From Roseovarius sp. UBA6217 (GTDB lineage Bacteria; Pseudomonadota; Alphaproteobacteria; Rhodobacterales; Rhodobacteraceae), in assembly GCA_002421985.1 (NCBI GenBank), contig DISF01000040.1, positions 1-41,763 on the forward strand: a stretch of 41,763 bases of DNA, written 5' to 3'. This document shows positions 33,682-41,760 of the stretch, one piece after another. Made by a program: the position numbers and the translations under genes. The first letter of the stretch is position 1; each line of letters opens with the position of its first letter. Under the pieces are notes generated by a model. That model was not told the origin of the DNA. It saw nothing but the letters and a program-made list of their open reading frames with translations, and made no database searches.

Positions 33682-35316
33682 GTGCAGCAGATTCTTGCTC
33701 AGTGGAACGCGCTCGACTTGCGGCGGCGCGTGATCGTGGCGGTGGCAACGCTGGGCATGTTCGCCGCCGTGCTCGGCCTTGCGCGGCTTGCATCCAGCCC
33801 GTCGATGAGCCTGCTTTACGCCGGGCTCGATGCCGGGGCGGCGGGCGAGGTGATCGCCGCGCTCGATCAGCGCGGGGTCAGCCACGAGGTGCGTGGCGAC
33901 GCGATCTATGTGCCCGCGCCCGAGCGCGACGGGCTGCGCATGATGCTGGCCGGAGAGGGGCTTCCGGCCAATTCCTCCAAGGGATACGAGCTGCTCGACG
34001 GGCTGTCGGGGTTCGGCACCACCTCGCAGATGTTCGATGCCGCCTATTGGCGCGCCAAGGAGGGAGAGCTTGCGCGCACCATCCTTGCCCATCCGGCGGT
34101 GAGCGCCGTGCGCGTGCATCTGAGCATGTCGGGCACCAACCCGTTCCAGCGCGATATCCGGCATTCCGCCTCGGTCTCGGTGACAACCGGGGGGCAGGAT
34201 CTCACGCCTCGCCACGCGCGTGCGCTGCAATTTCTCGTGGCCTCTGCCGTGGCCGGGCTCGCGCCCGAGGATGTCGCCATCATCGACGCCGAGGGCGGGC
34301 TGATCGGGGCCGCCGAGGAGGCCCCCGCCAACGCCCCCGACGACCGCGCCGAGGCGCTGCGCCTGCGCGCGCTGCGGCTGCTGGAGGCGCATGTCGGGAT
34401 GGGCAACGCGGTGGTCGAGGTCACGCTCGAGACCGAAACGCGCAGCGAAAAGCTCCGCGAACGTCGATTCGATCCCGAAAGCCGCGTGGCAATCAGCACC
34501 GATACCGAGGAGTCGAGCGATAATGCCTCCGGCCAGAACGGCGGCGTCACCGTCGCCTCGAACCTGCCCGAAGGCGATGCCGGCGGCGCGCCCTCGACCA
34601 GCAACCGCGAGGAAACGCGCGAGCGGGTGAATTACGAGGTCTCCACCACCGAGCGCGAGGTGGTGCAGGGCCCCGGCGCGATCCGGCGGATGAGCGTCGC
34701 GGTGCTCGTCAACACGCTGCCCGGCGCGGGAGGCGACGGGACAGCCCCCCAACCCCGCCCCGAAGAGGAGTTGGAGGCGCTGCGCGCGCTGGTCTCCTCG
34801 GCGGTCGGGTTCGATGCCGAGCGCGGCGATGTGCTCACCCTCCGGGCGCTGCCCTTCGAGGTGCTCGCCCCGGCGGGGACGCTGGCCACACCGGGGCTGC
34901 TTGACCGGCTTGCCATCGACACGATGTCGCTCGTGCAGGCTCTGGTGCTTGCGGTGGTGGCGCTGGTTCTCGGGCTGTTTGTGCTGCGCCCGGTGCTGAT
35001 GCGCCCGCCCGCCGTCCCTGCGCGGCTTGGCGCGCCACAGCAGCGCGCGGGCGTGACCGCGCCAGCGACCCCCGCCACTGCGGCCACGCCCGCCCCTCTC
35101 ACCGGCGAGATCGACGAGGGCGAGTTTGACGCCAGCGGCCTGTCGCTCGTCTCCGGCGAGGAAAGCGCCCCCGCCGCGCCCGCACCGGCCCTCGGAACGC
35201 CCCGGCCACGCCCCGAGGATCCGGTGGCCCGCCTGCGCGCCCTCATTGGCGAACGGCAGGAGGAAACCGTGGAAATCCTGCGCACCTGGCTTGAAGGCGA
35301 AGAGGAGAAGACCTGA
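33682..35316 (+). CDS. fliF: Flagellar MS-ring protein FliF
   Basis: 544 residues from a GTG at 33682 with GAGGAGG upstream. Two membrane helices (about 17-36 and 416-436) flank a periplasmic ring-building region with KGYELLDGLSGFGTTSQMFD and FQRDIRHSASVSVTTGGQDL. The C-terminal 32 residues (RLRALIGERQEETVEILRTW L) match the FliG-binding tail, so a FliG partner is expected although none is encoded nearby. Overlaps fliH by one base (TGATG). Confidence 0.96.
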   Translation: MQQILAQWNALDLRRRVIVAVATLGMFAAVLGLARLASSPSMSLLYAGLDAGAAGEVIAALDQRGVSHEVRGDAIYVPAPERDGLRMMLAGEGLPANSSKGYELLDGLSGFGTTSQMFDAAYWRAKEGELARTILAHPAVSAVRVHLSMSGTNPFQRDIRHSASVSVTTGGQDLTPRHARALQFLVASAVAGLAPEDVAIIDAEGGLIGAAEEAPANAPDDRAEALRLRALRLLEAHVGMGNAVVEVTLETETRSEKLRERRFDPESRVAISTDTEESSDNASGQNGGVTVASNLPEGDAGGAPSTSNREETRERVNYEVSTTEREVVQGPGAIRRMSVAVLVNTLPGAGGDGTAPQPRPEEELEALRALVSSAVGFDAERGDVLTLRALPFEVLAPAGTLATPGLLDRLAIDTMSLVQALVLAVVALVLGLFVLRPVLMRPPAVPARLGAPQQRAGVTAPATPATAATPAPLTGEIDEGEFDASGLSLVSGEESAPAAPAPALGTPRPRPEDPVARLRALIGERQEETVEILRTWLEGEEEKT

Positions 35317-35909
35317 TGTCGATCACCCATCTTCTCGAGGATTTCGACGCGATGCAGGACGGCACCGAGCGGATCATCACCGATGTCTCGCTCGAGGAAG
35401 AGCGGCTCACCGCCTTCGAGACCGGCTACCGGGCGGGCTGGGATGACGCGGTCAAGGCGCAAGACGACGATGGCCGCCGGATCACCGCCGATCTCGCGCA
35501 GAACCTTCAGGACCTGCGCTTTACCTATGAAGAGGTCCATGGCGCGGTGATGCAGGCACTCAAACCCCTGCTCTTGCAGATGGTGACGACGATTTTACCC
35601 CGGCTTGCGGAGGAAAGCCTTGGCCCCCGCCTTGCGGAAATGCTGCACGATCTGGCGCGTGAGCAGGGCCGTCTCCGGGTCGAGCTCTCCATCTCGCCCG
35701 AGGATGCGCCACGGCTCGCCCACCTGATCGAGACCGACCCCGCCATCGAGGCCACGCTGATCGAGGATGACACGCTCGGGCCGGGGCAGGTCTTCCTGCG
35801 CATGGGCGAGACCGAGCACGAGATCGACCTCGGCGAAGTGCTCGCCGGTATCGACGCCGCGATCCGCGGCTTTTTCGACCAGACCCAGCAAGGAAAGGCC
35901 AGCGTATGA
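35316..35909 (+). CDS. fliH: Flagellar export regulator FliH
   Basis: 197 residues, cytoplasmic. Negative regulator and C-ring tether of FliI. Helical N-terminal part with FETGYRAGWDDAVKAQDDDG and a C-terminal domain like the stalk delta/E subunits (LRVELSISPEDAPRLAHLIE, then GPGQVFLRMGETEHEIDLGE). In most bacteria fliG lies between fliF and fliH; here they are directly joined by TGATG. Overlaps fliN by ATGA. Confidence 0.85.
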   Translation: MSITHLLEDFDAMQDGTERIITDVSLEEERLTAFETGYRAGWDDAVKAQDDDGRRITADLAQNLQDLRFTYEEVHGAVMQALKPLLLQMVTTILPRLAEESLGPRLAEMLHDLAREQGRLRVELSISPEDAPRLAHLIETDPAIEATLIEDDTLGPGQVFLRMGETEHEIDLGEVLAGIDAAIRGFFDQTQQGKASV

Positions 35910-36208
35910 GCGATGATCCAGCCGCCCGCCCCCTCCGGAGCGATCCGGACATGGCGAATCCCTTCACCGCCGTGCCCATCGAGATCACCGTCTCGGTCGG
36001 CAAGGCCCGCCCCACGATCCGCGAGTTGCTGTCGCTGGGGCGCGACGCGGTGCTGCCGCTCGACCGGCGCGTCGATGACGCGGTCGAGCTTTATATCGGC
36101 GAGCGGCTGATCGCGCGCGGCCAGCTCGAAGAGATGGAGGGCGACGGCGAGGGACAGCTTGCCGTGCGCCTCACAGAGGTGGCCAACCTGCGGGACGGGC
36201 TGGGATGA
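35906..36208 (+). CDS. fliN: Flagellar motor switch protein FliN
   Basis: 100 residues, a single SpoA (surface presentation of antigens) domain: VPIEITVSVGKARPTIREL, DDAVELYIGERLIARGQLEE and the ending VRLTEVANL. Forms the lower C ring and docks FliH. FliM and FliG, the other C-ring proteins, are absent from the window. Overlaps fliH and fliP by ATGA at both ends. Confidence 0.92.
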   Translation: MSDDPAARPLRSDPDMANPFTAVPIEITVSVGKARPTIRELLSLGRDAVLPLDRRVDDAVELYIGERLIARGQLEEMEGDGEGQLAVRLTEVANLRDGLG

Positions 36209-36957
36209 CAGACCTGTTCCGCGCGCTCAAGCCCGCGCTGGCCCTCGGGCTGGCGCTGGCGCTCCTGCTCGGCCCCGCTCCGGCGCTGGCGCAGGATATC
36301 TCGGTCTCGCTTGGCGAGGGCGGATCGCTCTCGGCCCGCGCGATCCAGCTCATCGCGCTCATCACTGTGCTCAGCCTCGCGCCGGGGCTGGCGATCATGA
36401 TTACGTCGTTCCCGTTCATCATCACCGTTCTGTCGATTCTGCGGCAGGGGATCGGGCTGCAACAATCGCCGCCCAACATGCTGCTTGTGAGCCTTGCGCT
36501 CTTTCTCACCTGGTTCGTGATGGAGCCTACGTTCAATGCCGCATGGGAGGGCGGGATCGCGCCGCTCATCGCCGAGGACATCACCCTCGACGAGGCTCTG
36601 CCCCGCGCGATCGCGCCGTTTCGCGGCTTCATGGCGGGGCGGCTCGATGGTGAGACCTTTGCCGCGATGGCGGCGCTGCGCCCCGATGCGGCGGGGATTG
36701 CGCCCGGCCCCGACGCCCCGCTCTCGGTGCTGGTGCCAAGCTTCATGCTCTCGGAAATTGCCCGTGCCTTCCAGATCGGCTTTCTGATCTTCCTGCCGTT
36801 TCTCATCATCGACCTGGTGATCGCCGCCGTGCTGATGTCGATGGGCATGATGATGGTGCCGCCCGCGATCGTCTCGCTGCCCTTCAAGCTGGCGTTTTTC
36901 GTGGTCGCCGATGGCTGGTCGCTGATCGCTGCAAGCCTCGTGCGCGGCTATATGTGA
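36205..36957 (+). CDS. fliP: Flagellar export gate protein FliP
   Basis: 250 residues. N-terminal signal-like segment (LALGLALALLLGPAPALA), then helices of the FliPQR channel with IQLIALITVLSLAPGLAIMI, FLTWFVMEPTF and the family signature FLIFLPFLIIDLVIAAVLMS then MGMMMVPPAIVSLPFKLAFF. Last gene of fliF-fliH-fliN-fliP. Its stop lies within a palindrome shared with the convergent rpiR-type gene. Confidence 0.96.
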   Translation: MTDLFRALKPALALGLALALLLGPAPALAQDISVSLGEGGSLSARAIQLIALITVLSLAPGLAIMITSFPFIITVLSILRQGIGLQQSPPNMLLVSLALFLTWFVMEPTFNAAWEGGIAPLIAEDITLDEALPRAIAPFRGFMAGRLDGETFAAMAALRPDAAGIAPGPDAPLSVLVPSFMLSEIARAFQIGFLIFLPFLIIDLVIAAVLMSMGMMMVPPAIVSLPFKLAFFVVADGWSLIAASLVRGYM

Positions 36958-36967
36958 GCGCGCTCAC
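36954..36967. terminator. 14-bp perfect palindrome containing both stops of convergent genes
   Basis: GTGAGCGCGCTCAC (36954-36967) contains the fliP stop (36955-36957) and, on the other strand, the RpiR-type gene stop (36964-36966). It could slow polymerase from both directions, but the stem is short and has no T-tail. Confidence 0.4.
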
Positions 36968-37851
36968 GTCTCGCGAAAGAGCCGCGTCATCTCGAACAGC
37001 CGGTCAAGCCGCTCAAACCGGTCGCGCGCATCGGGCCAGCGTTCCTCCTGGGTGGCGGCAATCAGTGCCTCTACCACCGAGAGCGTGGCGATATTGCTGT
37101 CCCAGGCCGAGGGGATTTCCCCCCAGCAGTTGAACGTGATCTCGGCCACCGCCGCCACCGGGCTGGCCCATTGATCGGTGACGAGGATCACCCTCACGCC
37201 GCGCCCGGCGGCGATGCGCGCAAGGCGCAAGAGGTTCTCCTCGTATCGGCGCATGTCGAAAATCAGAAGCGCGTCACCCTCGGCCATGTCGATCACGTAA
37301 TGCGGCCAGCTTGCCGGGGCCGCCGTCAGATGCCGCACCCCCTCGCGGATCGCCTGGAAATGGGTAAAGGCATATTCGGCCAGCGAGCGGGTAATGCGCC
37401 CGCCCACCACGTAAAGCGCCGGAGCGCCCGCCAGCGCCCGCGCCGCCGTGTCGAATTGCGCGGTGTCGATATTGGCGAAGGTCTGCGCGAGATTGGAGGT
37501 CATCGCCGCGGCAAAGCGGTTGAGCATATGCGAATCCGGGGCCTCCGCCGCCCAGACCGCGCGCCGCGCGGCAGGCCCCGAGACCTTGGCCTGAAGCTCG
37601 GCAAGCAGCGCCTGGTGAAACTGCGGATAGCCTTTGAACCCCAGCTTTTGCACCAGCCGCGCCACCACCGGGGCCGAGACGCCCGCCCCCTCGGCCGCCG
37701 CCGTGATCGTCGCAAGACCCGCGCCGGGATAATTCTCCATCAGCGCATTGGCAAAGCGGCGCTCGGATTGGGTGAGCTGCGCGTAATGCAGGCGGATGAG
37801 CTGGCGCACGGTGGGCGCGGCGGGTTTGGGCTGAGGCGCGGGATCGGTCAC
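36964..37851 (-). CDS. RpiR/MurR-family transcriptional regulator
   Basis: 295 residues from a GTG at 37851, chosen because GGAGG lies 7 bp before it; an in-frame ATG at 37938 lacks such a site. N-terminal helix-turn-helix, about 15-90 (LTQSERRFANALMENYPGAG; AEGAGVSAPVVARLVQKLGF), and a C-terminal SIS domain, about 125-270 (APALYVVGGRITRSLAEYAF; GDALLIFDMRRYEENLLRLA), which in this family binds phosphosugars or other small ligands. Divergent from the amidohydrolase-TRAP unit, so probably its regulator. Confidence 0.9.
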   Translation of the reverse strand: MTDPAPQPKPAAPTVRQLIRLHYAQLTQSERRFANALMENYPGAGLATITAAAEGAGVSAPVVARLVQKLGFKGYPQFHQALLAELQAKVSGPAARRAVWAAEAPDSHMLNRFAAAMTSNLAQTFANIDTAQFDTAARALAGAPALYVVGGRITRSLAEYAFTHFQAIREGVRHLTAAPASWPHYVIDMAEGDALLIFDMRRYEENLLRLARIAAGRGVRVILVTDQWASPVAAVAEITFNCWGEIPSAWDSNIATLSVVEALIAATQEERWPDARDRFERLDRLFEMTRLFRET

Positions 37852-37968
37852 GGCGGATCCTCCGATGATGGAATTCGCGGCAAAGCACGGAAACGCGAAA
37901 AGATTTCTGGAAAAATATTGACGAAAATCATTCGGCATGGAAGGCTTTTTCCAACACAGGGGGATTGC
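37852..37968. promoter_or_regulatory. Divergent AT-rich promoter region of the RpiR/amidohydrolase-TRAP unit
   Basis: 117 bp, AT-rich in the centre. GAAA elements recur roughly every 10-14 bp (at 37890, 37897, 37910 and 37923, with TTTC at 37904), which could be RpiR sites. TTGACG at 37918-37923 is a good -35 element towards the amidohydrolase, but no good -10 follows at 16-18 bp. Confidence 0.4.
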
Positions 37969-38742
37969 ATGGTCGAAATCGCCGAAAATGCCGTGGAGAT
38001 CCTGAACCCGGACGGGCGCGGCGCGGCCATCATCGTATGCGAACACGCGTCGAATCATATCCCCGCCACCTGGGGCGATCTTGGCCTCGACGCCGCTGCG
38101 CGCCAGAGCCACGCGGCCTGGGATCCGGGGGCGGCCCCGGTCGCGCGGCGGCTGGCAGAGGCGCTTGATGCGCCGCTCGTCGCCGGGGCCGTGTCGCGGC
38201 TGGTCTATGATTGCAACCGCCCGCCCGACGACCCGAGCGCCATGCCCGCACAAAGCGAGACCATCGCCGTGCCCGGCAATGCCGGGCTGAGCGCCGCCGA
38301 GCGCGCGGCGCGGGTGCGCGCGGTCTATGCCCCCTTCACCGACGCTCTGTCGGCGCTCATCGCCCGGCGGCAGGCTGCGGGCGCGCCATTCGCGCTTGTT
38401 ACCATCCACAGCTTCAGCCCGACATGGTTCGGCACGCCCCGCGCGGTGGAAATCGGTATCCTGCATGATGCCGATACGCGGCTGGCCGATGCGATTCTGG
38501 CCGGGGCAGGGGTGCTTTCGCACCGCGATATCCGCCGCAACGCGCCCTACGGCCCCGAGGATGGCGTCACCCACACGCTGCGCGCGCACGGGCTCGCGAA
38601 CGACCTGCCCAATGTCATGATCGAGCTGCGCAACGACCTGCTCGCTACCCCTGCCGCGCAAGAGCGAATGGCCGGCGAGGTGCTGCGCCTGCTCTGCCCG
38701 GCGCTTGCCGCGCTTGGCCTGCGGGAGGGGCACGATGCCTAG
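37969..38742 (+). CDS. N-formylglutamate amidohydrolase family protein
   Basis: 257 residues, cytoplasmic metal-dependent hydrolase. Family motifs: VCEHASNHIPATWGDLGL (23-40), HAAWDPGAAPVARRLAEAL, LVYDCNRPPDD and LVTIHSFSPTWFG. The family cleaves N-formyl-L-glutamate, the last step of one histidine-degradation route, but members with other N-acyl substrates exist, and no other hut genes are here. CAGGGGG precedes the ATG. The end overlaps the dctQ-like gene by 8 bp, so hydrolysis is linked with uptake. Confidence 0.88.
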   Translation: MVEIAENAVEILNPDGRGAAIIVCEHASNHIPATWGDLGLDAAARQSHAAWDPGAAPVARRLAEALDAPLVAGAVSRLVYDCNRPPDDPSAMPAQSETIAVPGNAGLSAAERAARVRAVYAPFTDALSALIARRQAAGAPFALVTIHSFSPTWFGTPRAVEIGILHDADTRLADAILAGAGVLSHRDIRRNAPYGPEDGVTHTLRAHGLANDLPNVMIELRNDLLATPAAQERMAGEVLRLLCPALAALGLREGHDA

Positions 38743-39343
38743 GGCGATCCTTGCCTATATCCGGGTGGTCGACAGGCTCAACCGCGGTATCGGGCGGCTG
38801 GCCATGTATTTGCTCTTCGCGCTGATGGGCGTGTTGCTGTGGTCGTCGGTGTCCAAGACCTTCTTCAACCCTGCGCTCTGGACACTGGAGACCGCGCAAT
38901 TCGTGATGGTCGCCTATTACGTTCTGGGCGGGCCCTATTCGATGCAGATCGGCGCGCATGTGCGGATGGACCTGTTCTATGGCGACTGGAGCCTGCGCCG
39001 CAAGGCGGCGGTGGATGTGGTCACGATGCTGTTCCTGCTCGTCTATCTCGGGGTGCTTCTCTATGGCGGTATCAGTTCGGCGGCCTATGCGCTGGGCTAT
39101 TTTGGCACCGAGCCGCTCGTGTTCTTCCGCGATCTGGCGCTGGCCCTTGTCACCGGCGGGGCGGAGGCTGCGTCGGGCCTGCTGGGTCATATGGAGCGCA
39201 GCTCATCCGTGTGGCGGCCGGTGCTCTGGCCGGTCAAGGCGGTCATGATCCTTGGCGTGACGCTGATGCTGCTGCAATGCCTGGCCGAGCTTTTCAAGGA
39301 TATCGCGCGCCTGCGCGGCGAGGAGGTCGGCGATGTCCTATGA
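38735..39343 (+). CDS. TRAP transporter small permease (DctQ-like)
   Basis: 202 residues with four membrane helices. Features of DctQ: MYLLFALMGVLLWSSVSKTF, AQFVMVAYYVLGGPYSMQIG, then AHVRMDLFY, the short HVRMD stretch typical of the family. An unusually long loop of about 40 residues (GYFGTEPLVFFRDLALALVT through GHMERSSSVW) separates helices three and four. Overlaps the amidohydrolase gene by 8 bp and the large permease gene by 11 bp. Confidence 0.9.
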   Translation: MPRAILAYIRVVDRLNRGIGRLAMYLLFALMGVLLWSSVSKTFFNPALWTLETAQFVMVAYYVLGGPYSMQIGAHVRMDLFYGDWSLRRKAAVDVVTMLFLLVYLGVLLYGGISSAAYALGYFGTEPLVFFRDLALALVTGGAEAASGLLGHMERSSSVWRPVLWPVKAVMILGVTLMLLQCLAELFKDIARLRGEEVGDVL

Positions 39344-40658
39344 GATGATCGCGCTCTTGATGTTCGCCACGATGATGGTGCTGCTCTTCACCGGGCAGCG
39401 GGTGTTCGGGGCCATCGGCTTTGTCGCCGTGATCGCCGCGCTGGCGCTCTGGGGGGACCGGGGCGGGTTCGATATCGCTTTTGCCTCGGCGATGAAGCTG
39501 ATGAAATGGTATCCGCTGCTGACCCTGCCGATGTTCATCTTCATGGGTTATGTCCTGAGCGAAAGCCGCATTGCCGACGACCTTTACAAGATGTTCCATG
39601 TCTGGATGGGGCCGGTGCGCGGCGGGCTCGCGATTGGCACGATCGGGCTGATGGTGCTCATCTCGGCGATGAACGGGTTGTCGGTGGCGGGCATGGCGAT
39701 CGGTGCCACCATCGCGCTGCCGGAACTGCTCAAGCGCAATTACGACAAGATCATGGTCACCGGCGTGATCCAGGCGGGATCGTCGCTCGGCATCCTGGTG
39801 CCGCCCTCGGTGGTGCTGGTGCTTTATGCCATGATCGCGCGGCAGCCGGTGGGGCAATTATGGCTTGCAGGGGTGGTGCCGGGGCTGATGATGGCCGCGA
39901 TGTTCATCATCTACATCTATATCCGCTGCCGGTTGCAGCCGCATCTCGGCCCTGTCCTCCCGGCCGAAGAACGCACCATGCCCCTGCCCGAGAAGCTGCG
40001 CCTGCTGCGCGCGGGCCTGTTGCCGGTGGGGATTTTCGCGGTGATGATGGTGCCCTTTGTCAACGGCTGGACGAGCCTTGTCGAAAGCTCGGCCATCGGC
40101 GCGCTCGCTGCCTTTGCCGCCGCCGTTCTCAAGGGCCGGATGACCCGTGCGGTGTTCGAGAAGAGCGTGCGCAGCACGCTGGCGATATCGTGCATGTTCA
40201 TGTGGATCATCCTCGCCGCGCTGGCCTTTGGCGCGGTGTTCGACGGGCTGGGCGCGGTCAAGGCGATTGACAGCCTCTTCACCGAAAAGATGGGCCTGTC
40301 GCCGTTGATGATCCTGATCCTGATGCAACTGAGCTTCATCGTGATGGGCACGTTTCTCGACGATACCGCGATGCTGGTGATCGTCGCCCCGCTTTACGTG
40401 CCGCTGGTGGGCGCGCTGGGCTTTGATCTGATATGGTATGGTGTGCTTTATACCATCACCACGCAGATCGCCTATATGACGCCGCCCTTTGGCTATAACC
40501 TCTTTCTGATGCGGGCGATGGCCCCGCCGGAAATCACGCTCTACGACATCTATCGCTCGATCATCCCCTTTGTCGGCGTGATGATTGTCGCGCTCGGCTT
40601 TATCATCGCCTTCCCGCAACTGGCGCTGTGGCTGCCGGGGCTGGTCTATGGCAATTAG
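39333..40658 (+). CDS. TRAP transporter large permease (DctM-like)
   Basis: 441 residues, about 12 membrane helices, sodium-driven transport subunit. DctM landmarks: TLPMFIFMGYVLSESRIADD, GLMVLISAMNGLSVAGMAIG, IQAGSSLGILVPPSVVLVLY and FLDDTAMLVIVAPLYVPLVG, ending in IAYMTPPFGYNLFLMRAM. Works with the DctQ-like subunit and the binding protein encoded next. Confidence 0.95.
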   Translation: MSYEMIALLMFATMMVLLFTGQRVFGAIGFVAVIAALALWGDRGGFDIAFASAMKLMKWYPLLTLPMFIFMGYVLSESRIADDLYKMFHVWMGPVRGGLAIGTIGLMVLISAMNGLSVAGMAIGATIALPELLKRNYDKIMVTGVIQAGSSLGILVPPSVVLVLYAMIARQPVGQLWLAGVVPGLMMAAMFIIYIYIRCRLQPHLGPVLPAEERTMPLPEKLRLLRAGLLPVGIFAVMMVPFVNGWTSLVESSAIGALAAFAAAVLKGRMTRAVFEKSVRSTLAISCMFMWIILAALAFGAVFDGLGAVKAIDSLFTEKMGLSPLMILILMQLSFIVMGTFLDDTAMLVIVAPLYVPLVGALGFDLIWYGVLYTITTQIAYMTPPFGYNLFLMRAMAPPEITLYDIYRSIIPFVGVMIVALGFIIAFPQLALWLPGLVYGN

Positions 40659-40673
40659 CAAATCAACCGAGAA

Positions 40674-40687
40674 CTCCGCCAACGGAG
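40674..40687 (+). other. Short hairpin between large permease and binding-protein genes
   Basis: CTCCG-CCAA-CGGAG (40674-40687) in the 64-bp gap. Small intercistronic hairpins before binding-protein genes can stabilise that part of the message; the stem is only 5 bp, so significance is uncertain. Confidence 0.3.
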
Positions 40688-40722
40688 CGGGCAAAATCGA
40701 GCAAACAACAGGAGAGACGACC

Positions 40723-41760
40723 ATGACCACGAGAAGAAAATTCCTCACCACCGCCGGGATCGGCGCGGCGGCCACGCTGGCCTCGCCCGCCATCGTCAAG
40801 GCGCAGACCCCGATCAGGTGGCGGCTTCAGACCTATGCCGGGGCCGCGCTGGGCGAACATGTGACCAAGCCGATGGTGGATTACGTCAACAATGCCGCCA
40901 ATGGCGAGATGGAGATCGAGATTTTCTACGCCGATCAGATCGTGCCCACCGGAGAGCTGTTTCAGGCGCTTCAGCGCGGCACCATCGACGCGGTGCATTC
41001 GGATGACGATTCGATGGCCTCGCCCACGCCGCTGCGGCAGTTCGGCGGCTATTTCCCCTTTGCCACCAAGCATATTCTCGACGTGCCGGTGCTCTTCAAC
41101 CAATACGGCCTCGCCGATATCTGGCGCGAGGAATATGCCAAGGTCGGCGTGCAATGGATTTCCGCCGCAGGCCAGGATCCGTGCAACTTCAACACGAAGA
41201 AGGAAATCAAATCGGTCGCCGATCTCGACGGGCTGAAGCTTTATACTTTCCCGACCGCCGGCCGGTTCCTGGCGAAATTCGGCGTGGTGCCGCTCAACAT
41301 TCCCTACGAGGATGCCGAAGTGGCGGTGCAGACCGGCGAGCTTGACGGCATGGCCTGGTCGGGGATCACCGAAGATTACACCGTGGGTTGGGCCAATGTG
41401 ACCGATTATTTCCTGACCAACAACATCTCGGGCGCCTGGATCGGATCCTGGTTCGTCAACCAGCGGCAATGGAGCGACCTGCCCGACCACCTCAAGCAAC
41501 TGGTCATGGCCGCGACCGAGGCCAGCCACACCTATCGCAACCAGTGGTATTGGGGCGGCGAGGCGCGGCTTCGGGCGACCGGCGACAAGCTCAAGCTGCG
41601 CACCGTGCCCGCCGAGGAATGGGCCGAGGTGGAAAACGCCGCCAAGGATTTCTGGAACGAGGTGGCGCAGGAAGGCGAGATCGAGCAAAAGATCGTCGGC
41701 ATCTTCCGCGAGTATAACGAGGTCATCAATCAGGCCGGCCCGCCCTATACCAACGGTTGA
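40723..41760 (+). CDS. TRAP transporter solute-binding protein (DctP-like)
   Basis: 345 residues with a Tat-type signal (TTRRKFLTTAGIGAAATLA, cleavage after about VKAQ), so exported folded to the periplasm. DctP-family fold: RWRLQTYAGAALGEHVTKPM, LFQALQRGTIDAVHSDD and AVQTGELDGMAW. At the usual carboxylate-binding Arg position after DLDGLK the sequence reads LYTF, with Tyr174 where Arg is expected, hinting at a non-standard ligand. GGAGAG precedes the ATG. Ends 3 bp before the window edge. Confidence 0.93.
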   Translation: MTTRRKFLTTAGIGAAATLASPAIVKAQTPIRWRLQTYAGAALGEHVTKPMVDYVNNAANGEMEIEIFYADQIVPTGELFQALQRGTIDAVHSDDDSMASPTPLRQFGGYFPFATKHILDVPVLFNQYGLADIWREEYAKVGVQWISAAGQDPCNFNTKKEIKSVADLDGLKLYTFPTAGRFLAKFGVVPLNIPYEDAEVAVQTGELDGMAWSGITEDYTVGWANVTDYFLTNNISGAWIGSWFVNQRQWSDLPDHLKQLVMAATEASHTYRNQWYWGGEARLRATGDKLKLRTVPAEEWAEVENAAKDFWNEVAQEGEIEQKIVGIFREYNEVINQAGPPYTNG

